Of a stretch of DNA of 64,000 nt, positions 15,754-24,730 are shown in pieces (position 1 is the stretch's first letter; every line of letters begins with the position of its first letter). The translations under genes and the position numbers were made by a program. Under the pieces are notes generated by a model that did not search any database, was not told the origin of the DNA, and saw only the letters and a program-made list of their open reading frames with translations. This stretch comes from Georgenia ruanii (GTDB lineage: Bacteria; Actinomycetota; Actinomycetes; Actinomycetales; Actinomycetaceae), in assembly GCF_009193175.1 (NCBI RefSeq), contig NZ_VUKE01000001.1:311089-375088 (forward strand), given 5' to 3'.

Positions 15754-17794
15754 TTGCCCGGGCCGCGGCCGCCAGCGCGCCGCCGGCGGCGACCGGTGGG
15801 GCGAGGACGGCGGCGGGTGCCCGCCGTCCGAGCTTGGCGTACTCCCGCGCCGCGGCGCCGTGCAGGTCGCCCATCCCCACCGCCCGGCCGGCCCGGACGG
15901 CCTCGAACGTCGCGGAGAGGACCACGTTGCGGATGTCCCCGCCGGCGAGCTCGAGGTGGGCGGCCAGGGCGGGGACGTCGACGCGGTCGGCCGCGTCGAG
16001 CTCGAGCGGGGCGAGGTGGTGTTCCCACAGCCGGCGCCGGGTGGCCTCGTCGGGGTCGGGGAAGTGGATCATGAAGTGCAGGCGCCGGGCGAAGGCCTGG
16101 TCGAGGTTGCCGCGCAGGTTCGTGGCCAGGACCGTGATGCCGTCGAAGGACTCCATGCGCTGGAGCAGGTAGGCGACCTCCTGGTTCGCGTAGCGGTCCC
16201 GGGCGTCGTTGACGGACGAGCGGGAGCCGAAGAGCGAGTCGGCCTCGTCGAAGAACAGGACGCAGTTGAGCGACTCCGCCTCGGCGAAGACGCGTTCGAG
16301 GTTCTTCTCGGTCTCGCCGATGTACTTGTCGACGATGGTCGTCAGGTCGACCTGGTACAGCTCCATGCCGAGGGCGTCGGCGACGACGTGCGCCGCGAGG
16401 GTCTTGCCGGTGCCCGGGCTGCCGGAGAACAGCGCCGCGATCCCGCCGGCCTTGCCGCCCTTGCCCTGCAGCGGCCCCAGGGCGAGGACGTCGTCGCGGT
16501 GGCGCCCCCAGCCGATCAGCCGCTCCACCTCCGCCCGGGTGTGGTCCGGGAGCACGAGGTCCTCGAGGGTGAGGGGAAGGCCGCGTCCCGTGGTCGGGGC
16601 GGCCCGGCCCAGGCGCCGGGCGGCGGCGGTGACCGCCGCGGCGGCGCCGGGCACCGGGCCGTCCGCGCCGTGCAAGGGCCTGGCCGCGCCATCGACCGGG
16701 ACGGGTCCGGCCATGCCGGCGCGGACGGCGCGCCCGACGACCCGGATCTCCTCCGGGGTCAGTCGCAGCGCCGTGACCTCCCGCGCGGGCTCGGCCAGCC
16801 CGAGCGCGGCGCGCCACTCGTCGCGGCGCTGCCCCAGGCTCAGCCGGGGCGCGGTCACCTCGGGCGGCAGGTCCCGGGCCCAGCGGGCGTCCCAGCGCGT
16901 GGCCCCGACGGCGATGACGGGCACCGGCGCGTCGGTGAGCAGGTCCATCGCCGGTCCGGCCGCCTCGGCGCCGGCCAGGACGAGGACGCTGCCGGTCAGC
17001 GCGGCCTCGAGGAGCAGGGTCCGCACCAGGTCGTGCACCGCGGCGGCGGACGGCGTCCCCGCGGCACCGGTGCCCCCGGGCCGGGCGCCGCCGGTCGCCT
17101 CGGGCGCACCGGGGTCGCTCACCGCTCGCGCGAGATTCGCGACCAGGCACACGACGTCGAGCTCACGACAGGCGGCCACGGCGAGGGCCGTCCCGGCGGC
17201 GCCCGGCACCGAGGCGACCCACACGAGCGGGGCACCGTCCGCGAGCGCCCCGGCCACGGTGTCGGTGCCTTCGACGGCGACCGGCACCGCCGGGGCGATC
17301 ACGGCGGCGAGGGCCGCGGGCGGGGTGTCGTCACCGACGAGGTGGGCGACCACCCGGTCGCCGACGCGCAGGCGCCGGGCAAGGAACACGTCGTCGCCGA
17401 CGAGGGAGAGCACGCCGAACCGGCGCAGCGGCGCCAGCTCGCCGAGGCGGGCGCGGGCCGTCCCCGAGACGAGCGAGACGCCCGCCAGCTCGTAGCCCAG
17501 GGCCACCGGGGGGCGCCCGGCGCGCTCGTCCCCGCCCAGCACGCCGAGCAGCAGATGGCCCGCGGGGTGCAGCTCGGGCAGGAGCGCGACGGCGAGGAGG
17601 CGGGCGTCGAGGTCGGTCAGGGCCAGCCGGTGGGCGAGCACGTCCAGACGAGACCCGACCTCCTCGAGGCCCGCGGCGTCGCGCTCGAGCACCGCCCACG
17701 CCTCCCGGGCGACGGCGAGGGCGGGGTCGTCACCGCGCCGCTCGAGGGCGGCGTCGAGCGCACCGAGCAGGTCCCCGAACACCGCCGCACCCAC
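15746..17794 (-). CDS. eCIS AAA+ ATPase (Afp15/Pvc15-like), 682 aa
   Basis: GTG start at 17794 with GGAGG five bases upstream. Residues 1-400 are a divergent, alanine-rich region that looks like an N-domain and a degenerate ATPase half. Residues about 415-640 are a canonical AAA+ module: Walker A GSPGTGKT (about 457), Walker B VLFFDEAD (about 512), sensor ATN and an arginine-finger region RRLHFMIHFPDPDEATRRR. In eCIS such ATPases are needed for particle assembly; one is found in nearly every locus. It is read from its own box promoter (17854-17900), divergently from the lipoprotein-PAAR unit. Confidence 0.9.
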   Translation of the reverse strand: MGAAVFGDLLGALDAALERRGDDPALAVAREAWAVLERDAAGLEEVGSRLDVLAHRLALTDLDARLLAVALLPELHPAGHLLLGVLGGDERAGRPPVALGYELAGVSLVSGTARARLGELAPLRRFGVLSLVGDDVFLARRLRVGDRVVAHLVGDDTPPAALAAVIAPAVPVAVEGTDTVAGALADGAPLVWVASVPGAAGTALAVAACRELDVVCLVANLARAVSDPGAPEATGGARPGGTGAAGTPSAAAVHDLVRTLLLEAALTGSVLVLAGAEAAGPAMDLLTDAPVPVIAVGATRWDARWARDLPPEVTAPRLSLGQRRDEWRAALGLAEPAREVTALRLTPEEIRVVGRAVRAGMAGPVPVDGAARPLHGADGPVPGAAAAVTAAARRLGRAAPTTGRGLPLTLEDLVLPDHTRAEVERLIGWGRHRDDVLALGPLQGKGGKAGGIAALFSGSPGTGKTLAAHVVADALGMELYQVDLTTIVDKYIGETEKNLERVFAEAESLNCVLFFDEADSLFGSRSSVNDARDRYANQEVAYLLQRMESFDGITVLATNLRGNLDQAFARRLHFMIHFPDPDEATRRRLWEHHLAPLELDAADRVDVPALAAHLELAGGDIRNVVLSATFEAVRAGRAVGMGDLHGAAAREYAKLGRRAPAAVLAPPVAAGGALAAAARATQ

Positions 17795-17853
17795 CGCTGC
17801 CTCCAGCCCGCTCGCGCTTCCCGGCCGCGGGATGCCGCCCCCGCCGCCCCCGG

Positions 17854-17900
17854 CATCCTCGCCAGCCCGCCCCCGCCGCGCTACGGCAATCGCTACGCAA
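17854..17900 (-). promoter_or_regulatory. eCIS box promoter 2 (ATPase)
   Basis: Minus strand TTGCGTAGCGATTGCCGTAG (17900-17881), 20 bp, then AGGATG (17859-17854). Predicted leader to the GTG at 17794 is about 53 nt. Confidence 0.75.
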
Positions 17901-17916
17901 TCGTCGCCGGGCTGAA

Positions 17917-17963
17917 TTGCGCATCAACTACGGAAGACCCTCCCGGCGTCCCCGGACTAGCGT
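17917..17963 (+). promoter_or_regulatory. eCIS box promoter 5 (lipoprotein-PAAR unit)
   Basis: Plus strand TTGCGCATCAACTACGGAAG (17917-17936), 20 bp, then TAGCGT (17958-17963). This is the weakest box, but each of 15 of its 20 positions matches one of the other copies, the spacing is exact, and the -10 equals that of the sheath promoter. It is divergent from promoter 2. Confidence 0.55.
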
Positions 17964-18044
17964 CCCGTGCGGTGCGCGGTCAGCCGACCGCACGGGAACG
18001 TGCTCGGCCGTCCGCATCGGCAGCGGGAAGCGAAGGAGGCCTCG

Positions 18045-18554
18045 GTGAGGGCAGGCGGCACTCGGAGGCCACGGAACGGGCAGGCCACACGAGCCAAGCG
18101 GGCCGCCCTCCTCGGTGCCGTCCTGGCGGCCGCGCTCGTGCTCACCGGCTGCGCCCTCTTCGACCGCGAGGAGCGGTCGGTGTCGGTCTTCGACGCCGAG
18201 CCCGGGGACTGCTTCCTGGTCCCGGAGGAGATCACCGCCGAGCTGACCGAGCTGCGGCAGGTGGACTGTGGCCGGCCGCATCAGCAGGAGGCCTACGCGG
18301 TGGTCGACTACACCCCCACCGAGGGAGCGCAGGGGTATCCCGGCGACGCGGTGCTCAAGGACTTCGCCGACGGCTCCTGCGCCGCCGAGTTCGCCCCGTA
18401 CGTGGGGGCCGACTACCGCGACTCCACCTTGTTCTTCACCTACCTCCTGCCCTCTGCCCGCAGCTGGGAGCAGGGCGACGACCGCGCGGTGACCTGCTTC
18501 ATCACCACCACCGGAGCGCCGCTGGCCGAGTCCGTGCGCGACAGCCAGCTCTGA
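18045..18554 (+). CDS. Lipoprotein with septum-formation-like domain, 169 aa
   Basis: GTG start at 18045 has GAAGGAGG upstream; the earlier in-frame start is unsupported. A basic N-terminus is followed by ALLGAVLAAALVLTGC, a clear lipobox with the lipidated cysteine near residue 37. The mature part shows GDCFLVP, VDCGRPHQQEAYAVV, YPGDAVLKDFADGSCAAEF, the cysteine and His-rich pattern of the Septum_form domain family found in actinobacterial surface proteins. It sits on the outer face of the membrane. It precedes the PAAR-like spike tip gene by 61 bp and has the eCIS promoter box, so it is probably produced with the particle. Its job there is unknown. Confidence 0.75.
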   Translation: MRAGGTRRPRNGQATRAKRAALLGAVLAAALVLTGCALFDREERSVSVFDAEPGDCFLVPEEITAELTELRQVDCGRPHQQEAYAVVDYTPTEGAQGYPGDAVLKDFADGSCAAEFAPYVGADYRDSTLFFTYLLPSARSWEQGDDRAVTCFITTTGAPLAESVRDSQL

Positions 18555-18615
18555 GCACCCGCCCGCGGCGGCCCGATCCGCACGGCCGCCCGCACGACCC
18601 GAAGGAACCACCGAC

Positions 18616-19008
18616 ATGGGCAAGCCCGCCGCCGTCGCGACCGCGATGCTGCAGTGCAGCTTCGGGGTGGCCCCCACCGTGCTGAACGTGCTGCCGCTGA
18701 GCCGGGTGATGATCGAGGGCCGCCCGGCCGCGACCATCACCGACTCCGCCCCGCTCGTCAACATCCCCACGTTCGGCATGTGCCAGACGCCGTCTAACCC
18801 CACCGTCGCGGCCGCCACCGCGGCCGCCTTCGGCGCGCTCACACCCATGCCGTGCGTGCCGGTGACGGGGACGCCGTGGGTGGGCGGGGCGACGACGACG
18901 CTGGTGGGCGGCAAGCCGGCCCTCACCGCAGGCGCGACCTGCACCTGCGCGTACGGCGGCGTCATCCAGATCCTCTTCCCCGGTGCGGTGCGCACCACCG
19001 AGGGCTGA
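18616..19008 (+). CDS. PAAR-like spike-tip protein (DUF4280), 130 aa
   Basis: MLQCSFGVAPTVLNVLP at the N-terminus, MIEGRPAATITDSAPLVNI, FGMC, NPTVAAATAAAFGALTPMPCVP and CTCAYGGVIQI are the repeated beta-hairpins with conserved cysteines of DUF4280, the PAAR-like family. Such proteins form the sharpened tip on a VgrG-type spike and can bind a metal ion through cysteine/histidine residues. AAGGAA precedes the ATG. It is encoded apart from the spike (35131-36921) but shares the eCIS promoter type. Confidence 0.88.
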   Translation: MGKPAAVATAMLQCSFGVAPTVLNVLPLSRVMIEGRPAATITDSAPLVNIPTFGMCQTPSNPTVAAATAAAFGALTPMPCVPVTGTPWVGGATTTLVGGKPALTAGATCTCAYGGVIQILFPGAVRTTEG

Positions 19009-19014
19009 GGCAGG

Positions 19015-19061
19015 TTCGGTAGCGATTACCGATGCCACCCGTCCGGGCCGGTTCCTAGGCT
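19015..19061 (+). promoter_or_regulatory. eCIS box promoter 3 (DUF4255 and surface-protein operon)
   Basis: Plus strand TTCGGTAGCGATTACCGATG (19015-19034), identical at all 20 positions to the sheath box, then 20 bp and TAGGCT (19056-19061). Predicted leader to the TTG at 19134 is about 66 nt. Confidence 0.8.
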
Positions 19062-19133
19062 CGGTCCATCCTGTGCCCTGCCGACCCGTCGAACGGGTCG
19101 ACGGCCTGACGCATGCCCCAGGGAGGGAAGACG

Positions 19134-19808
19134 TTGCTCATCCCGACGGTCGAGGACGGCCTCGAAGCGCTGCTGCGCGAGAGCCTGCCCCTGCCCGCCG
19201 AGGTCGGTGACGTCTCCTTCGACCCGCCGTCCGGGACCTGGTCCGCCCAGGTCAACCGGATCACGGTCAACCTCTTCCTCTACGCCGTCTCCCGCAGCCC
19301 CCAGCCACCCCTGCCGCCGGCCTCCCGCGCGGGCGCCGCCGGCATCGAGCGGCGCCCCTCGATGCCGCTGGTCCAGCTGTCCTACCTCGTCAGCGCGTGG
19401 GCCGGCACCACCCGCGACGAGCACCAGCTCCTCGGCGACGTGCTCACCCAGCTGCTGACCCACCAGGTGCTGCCGGTGCGGCACCTGCCCGCGACGCCGA
19501 CGTCCTCCGTCCAGCTCGCGCTGGCCGCCGACGAGGTCAACCGGCCCCGGGAGCTGTGGGCGGCGCTCGGCGGCAACCTCAAGGCCTCCTTCACCCTGGT
19601 CGTCACGACGGCGAGCGACGCCTTCGGGTGGGAGCCGGCCGCCCGCGGCGTGGAGACGATCGAGGGCCTGGCCGCCCCCGTGCCCGCGCGCCCCGCCCCG
19701 GCCGGGTCGCGCTCCGCCCGGGCCGCCGCGGGCGGAGCCGCCCGGACTCGCCGCGCCGGCGGCGTGGTGACCTCCGCCGTCGCCGAGGGCCGGTCGTCAC
19801 CGTCATGA
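19134..19808 (+). CDS. DUF4255 (Pvc16/Afp16-like) tube-terminator protein, about 224 aa
   Basis: I chose TTG 19134, which has AGGGAGGG upstream and gives the family-like start LIPTVEDGLEALLRESLPL; an ATG 21 bp earlier (19113) lacks a ribosome-binding site. The core shows VSFDPPSGTWSAQVNRITVNLFLYAV, PLVQLSYLVSAWA and DEHQLLGDVLTQLL, typical of the DUF4255 family, whose Afp16 member ends tube and sheath polymerisation. The last 40 residues are disordered and arginine/alanine-rich. The stop overlaps the next ATG (ATGA). First gene of a four-gene plus-strand operon. Confidence 0.88.
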   Translation: MLIPTVEDGLEALLRESLPLPAEVGDVSFDPPSGTWSAQVNRITVNLFLYAVSRSPQPPLPPASRAGAAGIERRPSMPLVQLSYLVSAWAGTTRDEHQLLGDVLTQLLTHQVLPVRHLPATPTSSVQLALAADEVNRPRELWAALGGNLKASFTLVVTTASDAFGWEPAARGVETIEGLAAPVPARPAPAGSRSARAAAGGAARTRRAGGVVTSAVAEGRSSPS

Positions 19809-22024
19809 GGGTCTTGAGCACCACCGACGTGCTGGACGTCGCGCCCGGCGGGTCGGGTGAGATCCCCATCGACGTCGTCAACACCGGCGCGGTGATCGAC
19901 AGCGTCTCCGCGCGCGTCATCGGGCTGCCCGCCGAGCACGTGACCCACCACCCGGCCGTGCTGCCGCTCTTCCCCGATGCCTCCGGGCGGCTGGTGGTGC
20001 GCCTGGACCTGCCTGGGTCCTTCCCGGCCGGGACGCACCAGCTCACGGTGGAGGTCGCCGGGCAGGCACCCGGCTCGGTCCTCGCCCACCACGACCTCGA
20101 CCTGGTGGTGGCGTCCCGACCCGCGCTGTCGGTGACGGCCGTGCCCAGCACGGTCCGAGGCCGCCGGCACGTCCTGTCCGACGTGGTCGTGCGCAACACC
20201 GGCAACCTGCCGTTGGACGTGGTGCTGCGCGCCACCGACTCCGACCGCTCCGTCCAGTGCGCCCTGACCCCCTCGGCGCTGCGCGTCGAGCCGGGCGCCG
20301 TGGGGCACTGCGTCGCCGAGATCCGCGGACCCCGCCACCTCGTCGGCGCCGAGATCGACCGGCCGCTGCGGGTGACCGGGACCGCCGGGGAGCTCGAGGA
20401 GTCCGTCCCGCTGGTGTACCGGCAGCGACCGACGTTCACCCGGGGCCTGCTCACCGCGCTCGTGCTCCTCGCGATCGTCGGGACCTGGGCGGCGATCTTC
20501 CTCTTCGGCCTCTTCCGGGTGCTCGGCGCGGACCCGCTGACCAAGACCGCGCCCGCCTCGTTCTTCGCCGCCGCCGACGCGGCAGCGGGGGCCGGCGGCG
20601 CGGCCCCGGCCGGCACCCTCGCGCGCGACGGAGTGCTGCCCGCCGGCGTCGGCGGATCCCTCACCGGCACCGTCGTCGGCGCGACCGACGGCGAGGGGGT
20701 CGGCCGCATCACCGTCGACGCCCTGCGCCGGGGCCGGGACGGCCTGGTGCTGGTGGGCTCGGCGGCCACCCAGGCCGACGGCGTCTACGAGGTCGCCGGC
20801 CTGTTCCCCGGCACCTACCTGCTCCGGTTCAGCGCCGAGGGCTTCGACACCCTCTGGTACCCCGCCGCGCCGGACGAGGCCGGCGCGCGGGCGGTGACCG
20901 CCGAGGCGCAGGGGAGGACCGAGGCCCTGGACGCGGCGCTGACCGGGCACCCGGGCCAGATCGCGGGCACGGTCGACGTCGGCGACGTCACCGCCCCGGT
21001 GACGACCACCGTGGTCGCGCGCGCCGTCTGGCCGCCCGAGGGCGAGGAGATCACCGCGGAGACGGTCGCCGCCGCGGACGGCACCTACACCCTGGCGGAC
21101 CTGCCGGCCCCCGGCTCCTACGAGCTGACGTTCACCGCCGAGGGCTACGCCCCCACCACGATCACCGAACGGATCACCGGCGGGCAACAGCGCTTCGCCC
21201 CCCACGTCCGGCTCGGAGCGGGCGCCGGGCAGATCAGCGGCACCGTCACCGACGGCTCCACCCCGATCGGCGGCGTCACCGTGACCACCACGGTGGGCGA
21301 GGCCGAGGTGACGGTCGGCACCCCCACCGTGGGCCAGGTGGGTGCGTTCCTCATCCCGGGCCTGCCCACCCCCGGCACGTACGTGCTGGCCTTCGAGATG
21401 GACGGCTACACGCCCGCCACGGTCGTGGTCGACCTCGCCGCCGGCGAGTCCCGCACGGACCTGGCGGTGAACCTCCGCGGCGGGGCCGGCACGGTCACCG
21501 GCAAGGTCACCGGCGCCGGGGCCGACGGCGGCGGGCTGGGCGGCGTCACCGTCACCGCCGGCGGGGCGCAGACCAGCGTCGAGGCGACCACGCTGACCAG
21601 CGGCGACGTCGGGGCGTTCACCCTCGCCGGCCTGCCGCCCGGCCCCTACACCCTGACCTTCTCCCTCCCCGGCTACCAGAGCGTCAGCGTGCCGGTGGAC
21701 CTGACACACGGATCGCCCGCGCCCGTGCGGGTCACGCTGCGCCCGGCCCTGGGCCGCATCGACGGGGTCGTCACATCCGGGAGGACGGGGCTGGTGGGCG
21801 TCGAGGTCCAGGCCACGAACGGCCGCCAGGTATGGACCACCACCACGACCACCCGGCCGGCCACGGGCGGGCAGCCGGCCAGGCCGGGCTACTACCTCTT
21901 CGCCGACCTGCCGCCGGGCACGTACACCGTCTCGGTCGCCCAGGGCGGCCGGGTGGTCGCCACCGCCCTGGTGCCGGTCAGCGCGGGCAAGACGGTCCCG
22001 CAGGACCTGGGCCTGGGGGGCTGA
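19805..22024 (+). CDS. Single-span protein with Ig-like head and carboxypeptidase-regulatory-like repeats, 739 aa
   Basis: No signal peptide: the protein starts directly with two beta-sandwich domains (residues 1-200; VVNTG and VVRNTGN are typical CARDB/NEW3-like strands). One membrane span follows at about 214-240 (LLTALVLLAIVGTWAAIFLF), then at least five beta-sandwich repeats with G-x-(I/L/V)-x-G-x-V starts and FxLxxLPxxGxYxL ends, the carboxypeptidase-regulatory-like fold. This suggests a type II arrangement with the Ig-like head inside and the repeats outside (inference). ATGA overlap with the DUF4255 gene links it to the eCIS. It is the first of three paralogues. Confidence 0.8.
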   Translation: MRVLSTTDVLDVAPGGSGEIPIDVVNTGAVIDSVSARVIGLPAEHVTHHPAVLPLFPDASGRLVVRLDLPGSFPAGTHQLTVEVAGQAPGSVLAHHDLDLVVASRPALSVTAVPSTVRGRRHVLSDVVVRNTGNLPLDVVLRATDSDRSVQCALTPSALRVEPGAVGHCVAEIRGPRHLVGAEIDRPLRVTGTAGELEESVPLVYRQRPTFTRGLLTALVLLAIVGTWAAIFLFGLFRVLGADPLTKTAPASFFAAADAAAGAGGAAPAGTLARDGVLPAGVGGSLTGTVVGATDGEGVGRITVDALRRGRDGLVLVGSAATQADGVYEVAGLFPGTYLLRFSAEGFDTLWYPAAPDEAGARAVTAEAQGRTEALDAALTGHPGQIAGTVDVGDVTAPVTTTVVARAVWPPEGEEITAETVAAADGTYTLADLPAPGSYELTFTAEGYAPTTITERITGGQQRFAPHVRLGAGAGQISGTVTDGSTPIGGVTVTTTVGEAEVTVGTPTVGQVGAFLIPGLPTPGTYVLAFEMDGYTPATVVVDLAAGESRTDLAVNLRGGAGTVTGKVTGAGADGGGLGGVTVTAGGAQTSVEATTLTSGDVGAFTLAGLPPGPYTLTFSLPGYQSVSVPVDLTHGSPAPVRVTLRPALGRIDGVVTSGRTGLVGVEVQATNGRQVWTTTTTTRPATGGQPARPGYYLFADLPPGTYTVSVAQGGRVVATALVPVSAGKTVPQDLGLGG

Positions 22025-22025
22025 G

Positions 22026-24719
22026 ATGCGCATCGAGGTCGAACCGCGCCGCCTGACCGTCGCGCCGGGCGAGCCCACCGCCGTGACGGTGCTCATCACC
22101 AACACCGAGGACGTCATCGGCGGCTATGCGCTGCGCTTCCTCGGCGCCGATCCCGCCTGGGTCCGGCTGGACGAGCCCGCGCCGCGGCTGTTCCCCGGCG
22201 AGTCCACCGTGGTCACCGCCACCTTGACCCTGCCCGCGGGCGTGCCCGCCGGCGCGCGTCGGATGGCCGTGCAGGTCCGCGAGCTGACCGGGTCCGAGGA
22301 CATCGCGATCGACGAGATCGTGCTCGACGTCCCGGGCGCGCGGGCGGTCGACGTCCGGCTCGACCCGGCCACCGTCACCGGCGGGCGCCGCGCCGGGTTC
22401 GACGTCATCGTCCGCAACACCGGCAACACCATGGTCGACGCGGCCCTGGTGGGCTCGGACGACGAGCACGCCCTGTCCTATCGGTTCACCCCGGCCCGGC
22501 TGCTGCTCGGCCCCGGCGAGCACGTGGGCACCGAGCTGCGGGTCAGCGCCAAGCGGCGCCTGTTCGGCTCGCCCGTGCCCCGGGCCTTCGAGCTGCGCGT
22601 GGATGAGCGGCCCGCCCGCGTGCCCGAGGGGCCGCTGCGTGACGCCGCCGCCCCCGCCCCGCCCGGCCCGCCGCGCCGGCGCCGCAAGCCCAGCGCCACC
22701 GAGCGGGCCGCCGCCGCGGCCGCCGCGGCCGCGGCGGTGCCCGACACACCCCCTGCGACGATGGGCGTCTTCCTGCAACGGCCCGTGTTCTCCCGCAGCC
22801 TGGTCTCGCTGGCCGGGCTGGTCGCCGCGATCACCGTGTTCGCCCTCGTCATCACGATGGCGCTGAACAGCATCGTCGCCCGCTCGGCCGCCGACCGGGA
22901 CCTGGCCCTGCAGGTGGCCCAGGCCCGCGCGGGCGCCGCGACGTCGGGCACGTCGGGCCTGTCCGGCCAGGTGCTGCTCATCTCCACCGGCGAGCCGCTG
23001 GTGGGGGTGTCGGTGGACGTCTTCGACGAGGCGGAGACCTCCGCCCCGCGCGCCACGACCGCCTCGGACGAGGCCGGCGCCTGGGCGTTCACCGACCTGC
23101 CGGCGGGCACCTTCAAGCTGCGCCTGCGCGGCGCCGGGTTTGCGGAGGTCTGGTACCCGGCCGCCGCCACCGACGCCGAGGCCGCGCCCATCGAGGTGGC
23201 CGCCGGCGGCGTCGTCGACGGCCTGACCGTCCTGCTGGGCGGGGTGCCGGCCACCGTGTCGGGCACCGTCGTGGGCGCCGACGTCGCCGGCGCCACCGCC
23301 CGGCTCGAGCTGCCGCTGGACTCCCCCGCGCTGGCCGGGCAGGTCCCGGCCGCCGACCTCGCCGCGGGTGGCGGGACGTCGGGCCCGGCGGACGCCGGTG
23401 CGGCCGGCGGACCCCGGATCCCCGGCGCCGTGGTCCGCACCGTCCCCGTGGGCGGCGACGGCGAGTTCGCGCTCGAACAGATCCCCTCCCCTGCCGTGTA
23501 CGACCTCGTCGTGACCAAGCCCGGCTTCAGCGAGCAGGTCCAGCGCATCGACCTCGCCGCCGGGGAGACGCGCGCCGACCTGGAGATCCAGATTCTCGAC
23601 GGCGACGGGTCCATCGCCGGGCACGTCACCGGTGTCGGGGGGCCGATCGGTGGCGCGACCGTGACCGCCACCTTCGGCGAGACCACGGCGCGCACGGTGT
23701 CGCTGACCCAGGACGACGTCGGCGCCTTCACCCTGCGGGGCCTGCCCACCCCGGGCACCTTCACCGTCGTCGTCAGCGCCGAGGGGCACGCTCCCGCCAC
23801 GCTGAGCCTCACCCTCAGCCCCGGCCAGCAGCTCACCGGGGTCGCCGCGACCCTCGGCGCCGCGTCCGGGTCGCTCGGCGGCACCGTCACCGCGCCCGGC
23901 GGGGGCGGCGGGGTGAGCGTGACCGTGACCGACGGGTCCGACGCCCGCCAGACCGTCACCCAGTCGATGGACCCGGTGGGCGCCTGGCGCCTCGCCGGGC
24001 TGCGCATCCCGAACACCTACACCGTGACCTTCACCCGGGCGGACCTGGAGTCCCAGGTGGTCTCGGTCAGCATCGACGGCTACGGCAACGTCACCGCCGG
24101 GGCGGCCGGCCCGGACCGGGTGGACGCGGCCATGCGCTCGGCCACCGCCACGCTGCGCGGGACCGTCGCGCAGTACAAGGACGCGAAGCAGACGTCGAAG
24201 GCGCCGGCCCCCAACGTCCAGGTCACCGCGAGCTCCGGGACGGCCCAGTACGCCGTGACCACGGCCTCCCTCGGCGGCGACGTCGGCGTGTTCGTGCTGG
24301 AGAACCTGCCGCCGGGCACCTACACGGTGACGTTCACGCGTCGCGGCACCTCGCCGATCTCCGAGATCGTCACGCTCGAGGCGGCCCAGGTCCGCACGAT
24401 GAACCCGGTCCTGGTCGCGCCCGCCTCGATCACCGGCAAGGTCACCGCCCGGGACGGGGCCGGCGGGCTGACCGTGCGCCTGTACCCGGCCGCGCAGTAC
24501 GGCACCGGCGCCCCGCCGGCAGCCACGACCACCACCGCGGCCGACGGCACCTTCACCTTCGCGGACGTCGACGCGCCCGCGCACTACATCGTCGAGGTCC
24601 TGCGCGCCGGGGTCCCGGCCGCGACCTCGGCGCCCCTGACCGTCGAACCCAGCGGCACGGCCCAGGCCAGCCTCACCATCGACCCCCGCAAGCCCGAGCC
24701 CACGCCGTCCCCCACCTGA
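22026..24719 (+). CDS. Second paralogue: Ig-like head, one span, carboxypeptidase-regulatory-like repeats, 897 aa
   Basis: The ATG lies 1 bp after the previous stop. Same plan as the upstream gene: two beta-sandwich domains (VLITNTEDVIGGY, FDVIVRNTGNTMVD), a disordered proline/alanine/arginine linker (about residues 195-245), one hydrophobic span at about 258-282 (LVSLAGLVAAITVFALVITM), then about six repeats (for example SGTVVGADVAGA, IAGHVTGVGGPIGGATV, ITGKVTARDG). It ends in a proline-rich tail. Probable envelope protein with repeats outside. Co-transcribed with DUF4255, so a structural, anchoring or fibre-like role in the injection system is inferred, not shown. Confidence 0.8.
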   Translation: MRIEVEPRRLTVAPGEPTAVTVLITNTEDVIGGYALRFLGADPAWVRLDEPAPRLFPGESTVVTATLTLPAGVPAGARRMAVQVRELTGSEDIAIDEIVLDVPGARAVDVRLDPATVTGGRRAGFDVIVRNTGNTMVDAALVGSDDEHALSYRFTPARLLLGPGEHVGTELRVSAKRRLFGSPVPRAFELRVDERPARVPEGPLRDAAAPAPPGPPRRRRKPSATERAAAAAAAAAAVPDTPPATMGVFLQRPVFSRSLVSLAGLVAAITVFALVITMALNSIVARSAADRDLALQVAQARAGAATSGTSGLSGQVLLISTGEPLVGVSVDVFDEAETSAPRATTASDEAGAWAFTDLPAGTFKLRLRGAGFAEVWYPAAATDAEAAPIEVAAGGVVDGLTVLLGGVPATVSGTVVGADVAGATARLELPLDSPALAGQVPAADLAAGGGTSGPADAGAAGGPRIPGAVVRTVPVGGDGEFALEQIPSPAVYDLVVTKPGFSEQVQRIDLAAGETRADLEIQILDGDGSIAGHVTGVGGPIGGATVTATFGETTARTVSLTQDDVGAFTLRGLPTPGTFTVVVSAEGHAPATLSLTLSPGQQLTGVAATLGAASGSLGGTVTAPGGGGGVSVTVTDGSDARQTVTQSMDPVGAWRLAGLRIPNTYTVTFTRADLESQVVSVSIDGYGNVTAGAAGPDRVDAAMRSATATLRGTVAQYKDAKQTSKAPAPNVQVTASSGTAQYAVTTASLGGDVGVFVLENLPPGTYTVTFTRRGTSPISEIVTLEAAQVRTMNPVLVAPASITGKVTARDGAGGLTVRLYPAAQYGTGAPPAATTTTAADGTFTFADVDAPAHYIVEVLRAGVPAATSAPLTVEPSGTAQASLTIDPRKPEPTPSPT

Positions 24720-24730
24720 GGCGCCCTCCC

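Noticed and set aside
12984-18685. Very long plus-strand open frames (for example 12984-15722 and 15743-18685) opposite the DUF4157 and ATPase genes
   Set aside because: They are low-complexity Gly/Arg/Val-rich mirror frames, as expected opposite high-GC genes; the minus-strand frames have domains, ribosome-binding sites and promoters.
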